Assembly (NCBI RefSeq): GCF_000421605.1
Contig: NZ_ATXI01000014.1
Span: 1 to 50,139 of the forward strand
Direction: 5' to 3'
Length of the DNA stretch: 50,139 bases
Origin: Thermodesulfobacterium thermophilum DSM 1276
GTDB lineage: Bacteria; Desulfobacterota; Thermodesulfobacteria; Thermodesulfobacteriales; Thermodesulfobacteriaceae
Part shown: positions 9,057 through 17,649 of the stretch, piece by piece
Layout of the letters: each line of letters starts with the position of its first letter
Position numbering within the stretch: the stretch's first letter is position 1
Notes under the pieces: generated by a model
What the model saw: the letters and a program-made list of their open reading frames with translations, nothing else
The model's database searches: none
Told to the model about the DNA's origin: nothing
Made by a program: the position numbers and the translations under genes

Positions 9057-9770
9057 TTATAAACCAACTGCCTTTTTTAAAAGTTTAACTTCTTCTTCAG
9101 AAAGAGGAACTATTTCTGATGGTTTGAGTCCTTCTAATTCAACAGGACCTATCGCTATCCTTTTTAAACCTACAACCTTATAGCCTAAGCTTCCAAACAT
9201 TCTTTTTATCAAATGATATCTCCCTTCCCTAACCTCTATCTTTATCCACCTTTTAGTCTCATCTAAAAAAGAAGCTGTACACGGTAAGGTCTTGCCGTCA
9301 GAAAGCTCAACCCCTTGTTCTATCTTTTTCAGGTCTAATTCAGTTATTTCTTTATCCAGCCAAACCTGATAGGTCTTAACAAGCTTCCATTTAGGATGCA
9401 TCATCCTATGGGCAAGAACACCATCATCAGTAAAGATTAGCAGTCCTTCCGCATCCTTATCAAGTCTTCCCACAGGAAAAATCCTGTTTAATCCTGGCAG
9501 ATCCTTAGGAAGAAAATCCATTACCGTAAGGTCCTTGTCTGACTTAGAGGTAACACACCCTCTGGGTTTATAGAATTTATAATAAAAACCTTCTACCTTA
9601 CCCCTAACTTCTTTTCCGTCGATCTGAACCACATCCTTTTCAAGGTTAACCTTTACCCCTGGGTCTGTTACCTTTATACCGTTAATCGTAACTCTACCCT
9701 TCTTAATTATAAGGGTTACCTCTTTTCTTGAACCTATCCCAAGGTTAGAAAGAAATTTATCTAAGCGCAT
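9057..9770 (-). CDS. RsuA/RluB/E/F-family rRNA pseudouridine synthase
   Basis: 237 aa from the ATG at 9770. That start gives MRLDKFLSNLGIGSRKE, the canonical S4 RNA-binding domain start, 7 bases after the polA stop; a longer open frame upstream would run into polA. Residues 1-60 are the S4 domain. The catalytic domain carries GRLDKDAEGLL near residue 100, with the catalytic Asp. The enzyme isomerises a specific uridine in 16S or 23S rRNA. Which rRNA position it modifies cannot be told from the sequence, so no symbol is given. It is probably co-transcribed with polA. Confidence 0.9.
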   Translation of the reverse strand: MRLDKFLSNLGIGSRKEVTLIIKKGRVTINGIKVTDPGVKVNLEKDVVQIDGKEVRGKVEGFYYKFYKPRGCVTSKSDKDLTVMDFLPKDLPGLNRIFPVGRLDKDAEGLLIFTDDGVLAHRMMHPKWKLVKTYQVWLDKEITELDLKKIEQGVELSDGKTLPCTASFLDETKRWIKIEVREGRYHLIKRMFGSLGYKVVGLKRIAIGPVELEGLKPSEIVPLSEEEVKLLKKAVGL

Positions 9771-9777
9771 ATCTAAC

Positions 9778-12375
9778 CTATTTACATTCAGCCCAAGACT
9801 TACCAAAGGCAAAATTAACCTTAATAGGTACTTTCAGAACATAATCAAGGCCTAAAAAACTGAAAGGGGCTTCCATCACCGAAGGAGCTATATCTTTTAT
9901 CACCTCTACTTCTTCTTCTGGCACCTCAAGAAGAAGTTCGTCGTGAATTTGTAAAAGAAGACGGGACTTTAGCTTTTTCTGTTTAATTTGCCTATAAAGG
10001 GCTACCATAGCTACCTTGATAAGGTCTGCGGCAGAGCCTTGTATCGGGGTGTTTACTGCCATGCGAAACCCTAAGTCTCTTACAGTTTTATCAGAACTAA
10101 ACACCTCAGGAATATAACGTTTTCTCCCGGCTAAGGTCTTAACATACCCATGGTTTTTAACAAATTCTATCGTTTCTTCTATGTATTTTTTTACCCCAGG
10201 ATACCGCTGGAAATACCTTGTTATGATCTCTTCTGCCTCTTTTACCGAAATTCTAAGCTCTTTACTTAGGCCGTAAGGACTCATCCCATAGGCAATCCCA
10301 AAGTTTATAGCCTTGCTAACCCTTCTCATTTCAGGGGTTACTTTATCAGGAGTTACCCCAAATACCTCACAGGCTGTAAAGGTATGGATGTCCTGCCCTT
10401 CATTAAAGGCCCTTATAAGATTTTCGTCTTCAGAAAAATGAGCTAAAATCCTGAGTTCTATTTGTGAGTAGTCTAAACTACAAAGCCACCAGCCTTCTTC
10501 TGCTATAAATACCCTGCGAATTTCTAAACCTTCTTCTCCTTTTATGGGAATGTTTTGTAGGTTTGGATTTTGCGAACTAATCCTACCTGTGGCTGTTCCT
10601 GTTTGGTTAAACTCTGTGTGGATACGAGAAGTAAGTGGTCTGGTATACTTTAAAAAAGGCTCAAGGTAGGTGCTCAATATTTTCTGAGTAGTACGATATT
10701 GCAGAAGAAGTCTGGCAAAGGGATGTAAAGGAGCCAGTTCTTCAAGGACCTCTGCATCGGTAGAAGGAGCCGAACTTTTAGGGGTCCTTTTTATAGAAGG
10801 AAGGTTCAGTTTATTAAAAAGGATGTCGCCCACCTCTCTTGAAGAACGAGGATTAAATCTTTTCCCTGCCAGCTTAAAAAGTTCTTCTTCAATTTTTTTT
10901 ATTTTCTCTCGATATTGTTGTACCAAGGTTTTAACATAGACCAGATCAATCTTTACCCCAGCTTGTTCCATCTCGTTTAAAACCTCACTTAAAGGTGCCT
11001 CTACCTTAAACAACCAGGAAGAAAGCCCCTCCTCTTCTAACTTTGCTAAAAGCTCTTTACCTAACCTTCTTAAACTGACTACCTTTATCCCTGATAATTC
11101 TTCAGAAACCCTGTTTATTCCGTTAAGATTTAGGTCTAAGTATTCCTGAAATAAAAAGTTTAAATCATAAGCCTTTAATCCGGGATTTAAAAGATAAGCA
11201 GCTAACTTTACGTCTAAGGGATGAGAAAAGGGAATCTTATAGTTTTTAAGCCAGTTTTTATAGTCATAAACCACGTAAATACCTTGTTCCTCAGCCAATC
11301 TTTTACACTCTTCTAAAGTTAGCCTATAGACCTCTTCCTCAGAAAGGGCAACTAGAAATTCTGTAGGCTGCAAATTGCCAAAAAGGCCTTTATTTAGATT
11401 TTCAGGCAAAACAGCTATTACCGATTCTTTTTTTATTTTATTAAGTAAATCTGGAGGGTTTTTTCTTATCTTTGGTGGTTTAGGTAAAGTTTCCTGGGGT
11501 AAAGAAAGCTCTGAGAGAAGTTTCCTAAACTCAAGTTCTTTAAAAAGGGCTTTAAGTGTAAGATAGTCAGGATCTTTTCTTCGATAAAATTCAAGGTCCT
11601 CTGAAGGAAGAGGAGATTCCAGATTGAGACGAATAAGATCAAGGTTGTTAAACACCTGTTCTCGATATTTTTCCAAATTTTCTCTTATTTTTTTAGAAGA
11701 AATTAAAGAAAGATTGTCGTAAATGCCTGTCAAGGTTTTAAATCTTATGAGCAACTCTTTAGCAGTTTTTTCTCCTATCCCTGGGACTCCAGGTATGTTA
11801 TCGCTTTTATCCCCTACTAAGGCTCTGAATTCAGGGAAAACCTCCGGAGAAAACCCGTATTTTTTGATAAAACTTTCTTTATCTAAAAAAGCTTCCTTTA
11901 TAGGGTCATAAAGTCTTACCCTATCAGAAACCAGGGCATACAGGTCTTTATCTCCAGCCACTATAACAGCCTTATAGAAAGTTTCTGTGGCTGGAGACAA
12001 GATAAATTTTTTGACAAAACTTGCTATCAAGTCGTCTGCCTCATATCCAGGAGCTGAAATTAAGGGAATTCCTAAAGCAGGAATGATTTTTTTTATGTAA
12101 GGTATTTGGATCTTTAGGTCATCAGGCATTGGAGGCCGAGTAGCCTTATATCCTTCATAAGCCTTATGCCTAAAAGTTGGCTCTTTTTCATCCATAAACC
12201 AGATTATATACTCAGGGTTCCACTCTTTTAAAATTTTAAGCACCATCTGGGTTACACCGAAAACAGCTTTGGTAGGTAGACCTTTAGAGGTAGCTAAATA
12301 TCCAGGGATGGCAAAATAAGCTCTATAAATAAAAGAAGCCCCATCTATAAGGACTATATCTTTTTTATCTACCAT
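9778..12375 (-). CDS. polA: DNA polymerase I
   Basis: 865 aa. Residues 1-290 form the 5'-3' flap nuclease, including EADDLIASF and the GDKSDNIPGVPGIGEKTA helix-hairpin-helix. Residues about 300-460 are a degenerate 3'-5' exonuclease domain: the metal-binding DxE of the first exo motif is replaced (IAVLPEN), so proofreading is probably lost. The polymerase domain is intact, with motif A DYSQIELRILAH, motif B RRVSKAINFGIAYG and motif C QIHDELLLEVP. The enzyme fills gaps in repair and removes RNA primers. The start is ATG at 12375, with AGGAGGT just upstream. Exo-deficient PolA is also known from Thermus and Bacillus lineages. Confidence 0.96.
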   Translation of the reverse strand: MVDKKDIVLIDGASFIYRAYFAIPGYLATSKGLPTKAVFGVTQMVLKILKEWNPEYIIWFMDEKEPTFRHKAYEGYKATRPPMPDDLKIQIPYIKKIIPALGIPLISAPGYEADDLIASFVKKFILSPATETFYKAVIVAGDKDLYALVSDRVRLYDPIKEAFLDKESFIKKYGFSPEVFPEFRALVGDKSDNIPGVPGIGEKTAKELLIRFKTLTGIYDNLSLISSKKIRENLEKYREQVFNNLDLIRLNLESPLPSEDLEFYRRKDPDYLTLKALFKELEFRKLLSELSLPQETLPKPPKIRKNPPDLLNKIKKESVIAVLPENLNKGLFGNLQPTEFLVALSEEEVYRLTLEECKRLAEEQGIYVVYDYKNWLKNYKIPFSHPLDVKLAAYLLNPGLKAYDLNFLFQEYLDLNLNGINRVSEELSGIKVVSLRRLGKELLAKLEEEGLSSWLFKVEAPLSEVLNEMEQAGVKIDLVYVKTLVQQYREKIKKIEEELFKLAGKRFNPRSSREVGDILFNKLNLPSIKRTPKSSAPSTDAEVLEELAPLHPFARLLLQYRTTQKILSTYLEPFLKYTRPLTSRIHTEFNQTGTATGRISSQNPNLQNIPIKGEEGLEIRRVFIAEEGWWLCSLDYSQIELRILAHFSEDENLIRAFNEGQDIHTFTACEVFGVTPDKVTPEMRRVSKAINFGIAYGMSPYGLSKELRISVKEAEEIITRYFQRYPGVKKYIEETIEFVKNHGYVKTLAGRKRYIPEVFSSDKTVRDLGFRMAVNTPIQGSAADLIKVAMVALYRQIKQKKLKSRLLLQIHDELLLEVPEEEVEVIKDIAPSVMEAPFSFLGLDYVLKVPIKVNFAFGKSWAECK

Positions 12376-12466
12376 GTAGTCTTACCACCTCCTGTATTTA
12401 AGTACCTTAAAATTTAACCTATTTTATCGAAAATAAAACTTAAAAAAGAGAACGCACTTCTTTAGT

Positions 12467-12494
12467 TTGGATATTTATTTTTTTATGGTATATT
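12467..12494 (+). promoter_or_regulatory. Predicted promoter for the CBS-DUF39-secG-dxr operon
   Basis: TTGGAT (12467-12472), a 16-base spacer and an extended -10, TGgTATATT (12486-12494). The predicted start lies about 25 bases before the ATG at 12524. It is in the 148-base divergent gap between polA and the CBS gene, where a promoter is needed on each side. Confidence 0.5.
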
Positions 12495-12523
12495 TAATTA
12501 AAAATTTTATTTAAGGGAAAGAG

Positions 12524-13123
12524 ATGAAGGTTAAAAACTGGATGATTACTGACGTGGTGGTTGCCTTTCCTGACGATACAGTAGAAAAGGCTATTCAGCT
12601 GATGAAAAAACACTCTATCAGGCACCTTCCTGTAGTAGACAAAGAAAAAGAGAGGTTGATAGGGTTGGTGACTGAAAGTGAGTTAAGAGCCTATCTTAGT
12701 CCAGAAAAGCTTAAACTTTCTCTTAAAGAGGTTATGATCTTAAACCCAATTACCGTAGATCCCGATACTTACATAGACGAGGCAGCTAAGCTTATTTATA
12801 AGTATAAAATCGGTGGGCTGCCTGTGGTTAGCCAAGGCAAATTAGTGGGTATCATAACCGTTACCGATATTTTAGAGTCTTTTATAGAACTTATGGGGAT
12901 TTTAAGGGCCTCTTCTCGCTTAGACGTTATTCCTAAAAATGGCAACTTAGACGATGTGTTAGAGACCATCAGAAAAAACGGAGGCAAGGTTATTTCGATA
13001 GGAATGGACGTTAACTTTGAAGGAGAAAGGGTTTATTTTATAAGATTAGAAAAAATTTCCTTAGATAAAATAGCTTCTGAGCTTGAAGTAGCAGGTCATA
13101 AAATAATATCCATTATCGATTAG
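12524..13123 (+). CDS. CBS-domain pair protein with C-terminal ACT-like region
   Basis: 199 aa soluble protein. Residues 1-60 and 68-122 are two CBS motifs (VKNWMITDVVVAFPDDT and LKEVMILNPITVDPDTY, each followed by a hydrophobic strand and an (V/I)T(E/D) end). Such a Bateman module normally binds an adenine nucleotide or SAM. Residues 130-199 resemble an ACT-like domain, as in AcuB-type proteins. It begins a run of same-strand genes. The next gene (DUF39) starts 10 bases after its stop, and CBS domains are fused to DUF39 in some archaeal proteins, so this may be its ligand-sensing partner (inference). An independent AcuB-like role is the alternative. Confidence 0.8.
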   Translation: MKVKNWMITDVVVAFPDDTVEKAIQLMKKHSIRHLPVVDKEKERLIGLVTESELRAYLSPEKLKLSLKEVMILNPITVDPDTYIDEAAKLIYKYKIGGLPVVSQGKLVGIITVTDILESFIELMGILRASSRLDVIPKNGNLDDVLETIRKNGGKVISIGMDVNFEGERVYFIRLEKISLDKIASELEVAGHKIISIID

Positions 13124-13133
13124 GAGGTCTCCT

Positions 13134-14324
13134 ATGGAAGGAGAATTCAAAGTTAAGAAGACCATAGAAGATATCAATAAAAAGATTGAAAAAGGAGAGG
13201 CTGTAGTTCTTACAGCTGAGGAGTTTGTCAGTTTGGTTAAAGAGGTAGGACCTGTTACTGCGGCTAAAGAGGTAGATGTAGTCACCACCGGGACCTTTTC
13301 TCCGATGTGTTCTTCTGGAGCTTTTATAAACTTCGGCCATCCCTCTCCTACGATAAAAGCTTATAGGGTTTGGTTAAACGATGTGCCAGCCTATGGGGGA
13401 CTTGCGGCTGTAGACCTTTACATAGGAGCCACTGAACCCAGAGAAGATGACCCTCTTAACAAAGTTTTTCCAGGTCAGTTTTTATACGGTGGTGGTCATG
13501 TTATCCACGACTTAGTTGCAGGAAAAAAAATCTATCTAAGGGCCTTAGGTTATGGGACCCATTGTTATCCTAGAAAATCTTTTGAAAAAGAGTTCACCAT
13601 TCATGAGTTAGTAGATGCCGTTCTTTGCAACCCAAGAAATGCTTATCAAAATTATAATTGCGCCATCAACCTTTCAAACAAAATACTTTATACCTACATG
13701 GGGGTGTTAAAACCTAACCTTGGTAACGCCAACTATGCGACCGCAGGATGTCTTTCTCCCTTGCTAAAAGACCCTTATCTAAAAACCATAGGGATAGGGA
13801 CAAGGATTTTCTTAGGAGGAGCCAAAGGATATGTGATCTGGGCTGGAACTCAGCATAAAACCGAAGTTAAAAGAACCCCTAAAGGGGCACCCATGCAACC
13901 TGCAGCTACCCTTATGGTTATCGGAAACCTGAAAGAAATGTCCCCAGAATGGTTGGTAGGAACAAGTCATATAGGCTATGGATGTTCTTTGGCAGTAGGC
14001 ATAGGTATACCTATTCCTATCCTGAATGAACAAGTGGCTGAATGGGCAGGACTCTCTGACGAAGAACTCTTTACTCAGGTAATAGACTACTCCTATGACT
14101 ATCCTAACGGAATAAAAAGAAACTACGGGATCGTAAGTTATGCAGAATTAAAAAGTGGAAAAATAACCGTTTTAGGAAAAGAGGTCCCCACCTTTCCTAT
14201 TTCAAGCCTTCCTAAAGCCAGAAAAATCGCTGAAATACTTAAAAACTGGATTAAACAGGGAGAGATGTTGTTAACAGAACCGGTTAACCCCTTACCAGGA
14301 ACTAAACTTTTTCCGATGAGATAA
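13134..14324 (+). CDS. DUF39 (COG1900) homocysteine-biosynthesis protein
   Basis: 396 aa. The whole length matches the DUF39/HcyBio family. In methanogens the family member works with a NIL-ferredoxin protein to turn aspartate semialdehyde plus sulfide into homocysteine. Two Cys are candidates for the conserved reactive pair: C59 (TGTFSPMCSSG) and C144 (GYGTHCYPRK). A Gly-rich motif, GGGHVIHDLVAGK, lies between them. The ATG at 13134 follows AGGAGGT, which overlaps the preceding stop. The usual ferredoxin partner is not adjacent; the nearest Fe-S proteins are at 7.7-9.0 kb. The assignment to homocysteine synthesis rests on the family, not on anything tested here. Confidence 0.88.
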   Translation: MEGEFKVKKTIEDINKKIEKGEAVVLTAEEFVSLVKEVGPVTAAKEVDVVTTGTFSPMCSSGAFINFGHPSPTIKAYRVWLNDVPAYGGLAAVDLYIGATEPREDDPLNKVFPGQFLYGGGHVIHDLVAGKKIYLRALGYGTHCYPRKSFEKEFTIHELVDAVLCNPRNAYQNYNCAINLSNKILYTYMGVLKPNLGNANYATAGCLSPLLKDPYLKTIGIGTRIFLGGAKGYVIWAGTQHKTEVKRTPKGAPMQPAATLMVIGNLKEMSPEWLVGTSHIGYGCSLAVGIGIPIPILNEQVAEWAGLSDEELFTQVIDYSYDYPNGIKRNYGIVSYAELKSGKITVLGKEVPTFPISSLPKARKIAEILKNWIKQGEMLLTEPVNPLPGTKLFPMR

Positions 14325-14346
14325 AGTCTAAAAAGGAGGATTTTCG

Positions 14347-14712
14347 ATGGAAACTATTTTAACGGTTTTACAGTTAATAGTAGCCATATTGATAGTTTTG
14401 ATTGTTTTGATAAACGTAACCAAAGGTTCAGAATATGGTGCGGTGTTTAGAGGGGCTGAGGCCATCTTTGGTGGTGCAGGACCAACCAACTTCTTAAACA
14501 AAGTGACGATGATTTTGGTGTTGGTGTTTTTTTTAAACTCTATCTTGCTTACTAAAATCCACACCAGCAAAAATAAAACAGAAATTCCTGTCGTCCCTAC
14601 CCCTCAAACTCAAACACCCTCTCCTTCTACCATCCCTACCCCAACTACCCCTCAAAATATTCCCGTACCTCCCCAAATTCCTTCTTCTACCTCAGAAAAA
14701 CCTAAAAACTAA
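14347..14712 (+). CDS. secG: Protein-export membrane protein SecG
   Basis: 121 aa inner-membrane subunit of the SecYEG translocon. Residues 3-23 and about 54-70 are the two membrane helices. The central loop has the family's Gly-rich segment (AEAIFGGAGPTNFLNK). The C-terminal 45 residues form a Pro/Thr/Ser-rich tail (PTPQTQTPSPSTIPTP), longer and more repetitive than usual and probably disordered. AAAAAGGAGGA precedes the ATG. It is followed 8 bases later by dxr. Confidence 0.88.
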   Translation: METILTVLQLIVAILIVLIVLINVTKGSEYGAVFRGAEAIFGGAGPTNFLNKVTMILVLVFFLNSILLTKIHTSKNKTEIPVVPTPQTQTPSPSTIPTPTTPQNIPVPPQIPSSTSEKPKN

Positions 14713-14720
14713 TTTTAAAA

Positions 14721-15893
14721 ATGAAAAATTTAGTAATACTTGGTGTTACAGGTTCTATAGGAAATTCTACGCTTAAGGTGGTTCAAGCCTATCCAGAAAG
14801 GTTTAGAATTTTAGGAGCCTCTTGTCGTAGCAAGATTGAGGCCTTAGAAAAAATTGCCAAATCATTTAAAATTCCCTATTTGGTAGTAGAAGATTTTTCT
14901 TCAGCTGAAGCGTTAAAGCAGTCTCTTGATTATAAAGCTGAGGTCTTGGTCGGAGAAGAAGGGCTTAAAACCTTAGTCCAATTAGATGAGGCTCACATAA
15001 TAGTCATAGGAATTTCTGGGATAAAAGCTCTTTTACCCACCTATTATGCTTTAAAGGCAGGCAAACGAGTAGCCATAGCTAACAAAGAAAGTTTGATCGT
15101 GGCTGGAGAAATTTTAAAGGAAGTAGCTAAAAAATCTAAAGCAGAACTTTTGCCGGTTGACAGCGAGCATTCTTCGATTTTTCAGCTTTTACAAAAAGAA
15201 AAAAAAGAACAGGTTAAGAGAATTATCCTTACAGCCTCAGGTGGGCCTTTTTATCGTCTACCTTTAGAGGAGTTTGTTAAAATTACCCCAGAGATGGCGG
15301 TGAAACACCCGAACTGGAAGATGGGAGCCAAAATATCGGTAGATTCTGCTACCCTTATGAATAAGGGTTTTGAAGTTCTTGAAGCTAAGGTCCTTTTTGA
15401 CTTTCCCTTGGAAAAGATAGAGGTACTTATCCATCCTCAAAGTTTAGTCCATGGTTTGGTTGAGTTGATAGACGGAAGTATTTTAATGCACCTTAGCTTT
15501 CCTGACATGCAACTACCTATTTCTTATGCCTTAAACTACCCTGAAAGGGTTGAACTTCAGGTACCTAAGGTTCAACTGGAGAAAATTGGCAGTTTAGTTT
15601 TTGAGGCTCCTGACCTTGAGAAATTCCCCTGCCTTAAGCTTGCTTATGAAGCAGGACAAAAAGGAGGGGTTTATCCTCTTATCCTTGAGGCAGCTGATGA
15701 GGTGGTGGTAGAGGCTTTCTTACAAAAAAGAATTACCTTTGATAAAATCCCTTATTTTCTTGCAAAAACACTCGATGGGTTTAAAATACCAGAGATGCCT
15801 TCCTGTAAAGAAGATTTATCCTTTCTTTTAAAATTGCATAAAGAAGTTTGTCTTTATACAGAAAATCTGATAAAAGGAAATAAAACATGCTAA
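14721..15893 (+). CDS. dxr: 1-Deoxy-D-xylulose 5-phosphate reductoisomerase
   Basis: 390 aa. It converts DXP to MEP with NADPH, the second step of the non-mevalonate isoprenoid pathway. Visible motifs are GVTGSIGNSTL (NADPH fold, residues 8-18), ANKESLIVAGE, the metal-binding DSEHSSIFQ, GGPFY, and HPNWKMGAKISVDSATLMNKGFE. Length is normal. No clear Shine-Dalgarno lies before the ATG at 14721, suggesting coupling to secG. It overlaps the next gene by 7 bases. The dxr-rseP-tsaB order resembles the frequent bacterial dxr-rseP pairing. Confidence 0.97.
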   Translation: MKNLVILGVTGSIGNSTLKVVQAYPERFRILGASCRSKIEALEKIAKSFKIPYLVVEDFSSAEALKQSLDYKAEVLVGEEGLKTLVQLDEAHIIVIGISGIKALLPTYYALKAGKRVAIANKESLIVAGEILKEVAKKSKAELLPVDSEHSSIFQLLQKEKKEQVKRIILTASGGPFYRLPLEEFVKITPEMAVKHPNWKMGAKISVDSATLMNKGFEVLEAKVLFDFPLEKIEVLIHPQSLVHGLVELIDGSILMHLSFPDMQLPISYALNYPERVELQVPKVQLEKIGSLVFEAPDLEKFPCLKLAYEAGQKGGVYPLILEAADEVVVEAFLQKRITFDKIPYFLAKTLDGFKIPEMPSCKEDLSFLLKLHKEVCLYTENLIKGNKTC

Positions 15894-16966
15894 CAGTAAT
15901 TATAGCTTTATTGGTAATCGGTATACTTATTTTTGTTCATGAATTAGGTCATTTTATAGCAGCTAAGCTCATGGGGGTCAAAGTAGAGATTTTTTCCTTA
16001 GGGTTTGGGCCCAAAATTATCGGTTTTAAAGCAGGAGAGACTGAATACAGGGTGTCTGCCTTTCCTTTAGGTGGATACGTTAAACTTTATGGGGAACATC
16101 CTGAAACGTTGCCTTCGGTAGTCGAAAAAGACAAAGCTTTTGCCTTTAAAAAGCCTTGGCAAAAAGCGTTTATCGTGGTTGCAGGCCCTTTGGCTAATTT
16201 TATCCTCCCTGTCCTTCTATTTTGGTTTCTTTTTTGGGCCTCTGGTTCTTATCTTCTTTCTACCAAAATAGGAGAGGTTTTACCTGGTTCTCCAGCTGAA
16301 AAAGCAGGACTTGCTCCTGGAGATGAAATCATAGAAGTAAACGGCAAAAAGGTCAAGTCTTTCGACCAGCTTATCCTATATCTAAAAAGCAAGGAGATGG
16401 TAAAAGAAGTTTCCCTTAAGATAAAGAGAAACTCCCAAGAGTTAGAGGTAAAAATCGTTCCTGAAATGAAAGAAGGATACAACATCTTTGGGAAAAAAAC
16501 CCAGGTGCCCTTTATCGGTGTCAAGTCAACCCAAGAGGTAGTTCATCAAAGGCACGGTTTTGGTGAATCCTTTGTCCTTGCTGTAGAAAAGGTGGTAGAC
16601 ATAACTGTCCTTACCTTTGTAGCTATCTTTAAACTCTTTACAGGAGAATTGCCTTTTTCTATGTTAGGAGGTCCTATTACCATCGGGAAAATGGCAGGAG
16701 ATACAGCCAAATTAGGGATTTATCCTCTTATTTCTTTTACCGGACTTCTTTCGATCAACTTAGGGATTATAAACCTTCTCCCTTTACCTATGCTTGACGG
16801 AGGCCATTTAGTCATTTTTGGTATAGAGGCCATCAGAAGAAAACCTTTATCTCTAAAAACCCAAGAGCTTATCTTTAAAATAGGACTTTTTATCATCCTT
16901 GCTCTAAGTATAGCTGTGTTTTACAACGACATCCTTAAACTTCTTAGCGGATGGAAACTCCCTTAG
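15887..16966 (+). CDS. rseP: Site-2 intramembrane zinc metalloprotease RseP/RasP
   Basis: 359 aa membrane protease that cuts within membrane helices, typically of anti-sigma factors or leftover signal peptides. Helix 1 carries the zinc motif HELGH (H18, E19, H22). A single PDZ domain follows, around residues 115-190 (GEVLPGSPAEKAGLAPGDEI). The C-terminal active-site motif NLLPLPMLDGGHL supplies the third zinc ligand. E. coli RseP has two PDZ domains; this has one, like RasP-type members. It overlaps dxr by 7 bases and tsaB by 16 bases. Confidence 0.93.
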   Translation: MLTVIIALLVIGILIFVHELGHFIAAKLMGVKVEIFSLGFGPKIIGFKAGETEYRVSAFPLGGYVKLYGEHPETLPSVVEKDKAFAFKKPWQKAFIVVAGPLANFILPVLLFWFLFWASGSYLLSTKIGEVLPGSPAEKAGLAPGDEIIEVNGKKVKSFDQLILYLKSKEMVKEVSLKIKRNSQELEVKIVPEMKEGYNIFGKKTQVPFIGVKSTQEVVHQRHGFGESFVLAVEKVVDITVLTFVAIFKLFTGELPFSMLGGPITIGKMAGDTAKLGIYPLISFTGLLSINLGIINLLPLPMLDGGHLVIFGIEAIRRKPLSLKTQELIFKIGLFIILALSIAVFYNDILKLLSGWKLP

Positions 16967-17649
16967 TTTTAGCTATAGAAACAGCAGGGAAGTCTGGAGG
17001 AATAGCCCTTATAAAAGATAAAATATTAGGGGCTGTTACCTTAAGGTCCTCTCAGTCTTATTCTCAGATTATTTTCCAATGCCTAACTTTTTTTGAAAAA
17101 ACCTTAGGTTTAGACCTAAAGACCATAGACTACTATGCCATAGACCTTGGTCCAGGCAGTTTTACTGGACTAAGAGTTGGGCTTTCGGTGCTAAAGGGAT
17201 TAAGCTTAGCCTTCCCTAAACCTGTGATACCTTTTGTTAGCCTTGAAGTGCTTGCGGTAGAAACCTTTCCAACAAACTTACCTGTGGTATCTCTGATAGA
17301 TGCCTATAGCCAAGAAGTTTTTTTAGGTGTCTATAGATGGGAGGAAAATAACCTAAAAACAAAGATTTCTCCTGTTTGCGTCTCAGTCAGAAATATACCT
17401 GATTTGATAAAAGAACCTACCTGGTTTGTTGGTGAAACCTTAGAAAAATGGGAAACCTATCTGAAAGAGAGGTTAGGTCCTAATTTTTTAAGATGGCCTT
17501 TTACGATAGGTCTTACCTTGGAAAATGTGGCCAAACTGGTTTATTTAAAGCTAAGGAATAACGATTTTGAACTGAAATCTGCAGAAGATTTACTTCCTTT
17601 GTATTTAAAACCATCTGAAGCTGAAAGAAAAAGAGGCGACAAAAGATGA
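16951..17649 (+). CDS. tsaB: tRNA threonylcarbamoyladenosine complex subunit TsaB
   Basis: 232 aa ASKHA-fold protein, the partner of TsaD and TsaE in adding t6A at position 37 of ANN-decoding tRNAs. The N-terminus VLAIETAGKSGGIAL and the DLGPGSFTGLRVGLS motif near residue 70 are diagnostic of TsaB/YeaZ. The C-terminal half diverges, as is normal for the family. Its start lies inside the end of rseP, and its stop overlaps the next start (ATGA). An ancillary TsaD paralogue is excluded by the short length and lack of metal-binding His motifs. Confidence 0.9.
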   Translation: METPLVLAIETAGKSGGIALIKDKILGAVTLRSSQSYSQIIFQCLTFFEKTLGLDLKTIDYYAIDLGPGSFTGLRVGLSVLKGLSLAFPKPVIPFVSLEVLAVETFPTNLPVVSLIDAYSQEVFLGVYRWEENNLKTKISPVCVSVRNIPDLIKEPTWFVGETLEKWETYLKERLGPNFLRWPFTIGLTLENVAKLVYLKLRNNDFELKSAEDLLPLYLKPSEAERKRGDKR

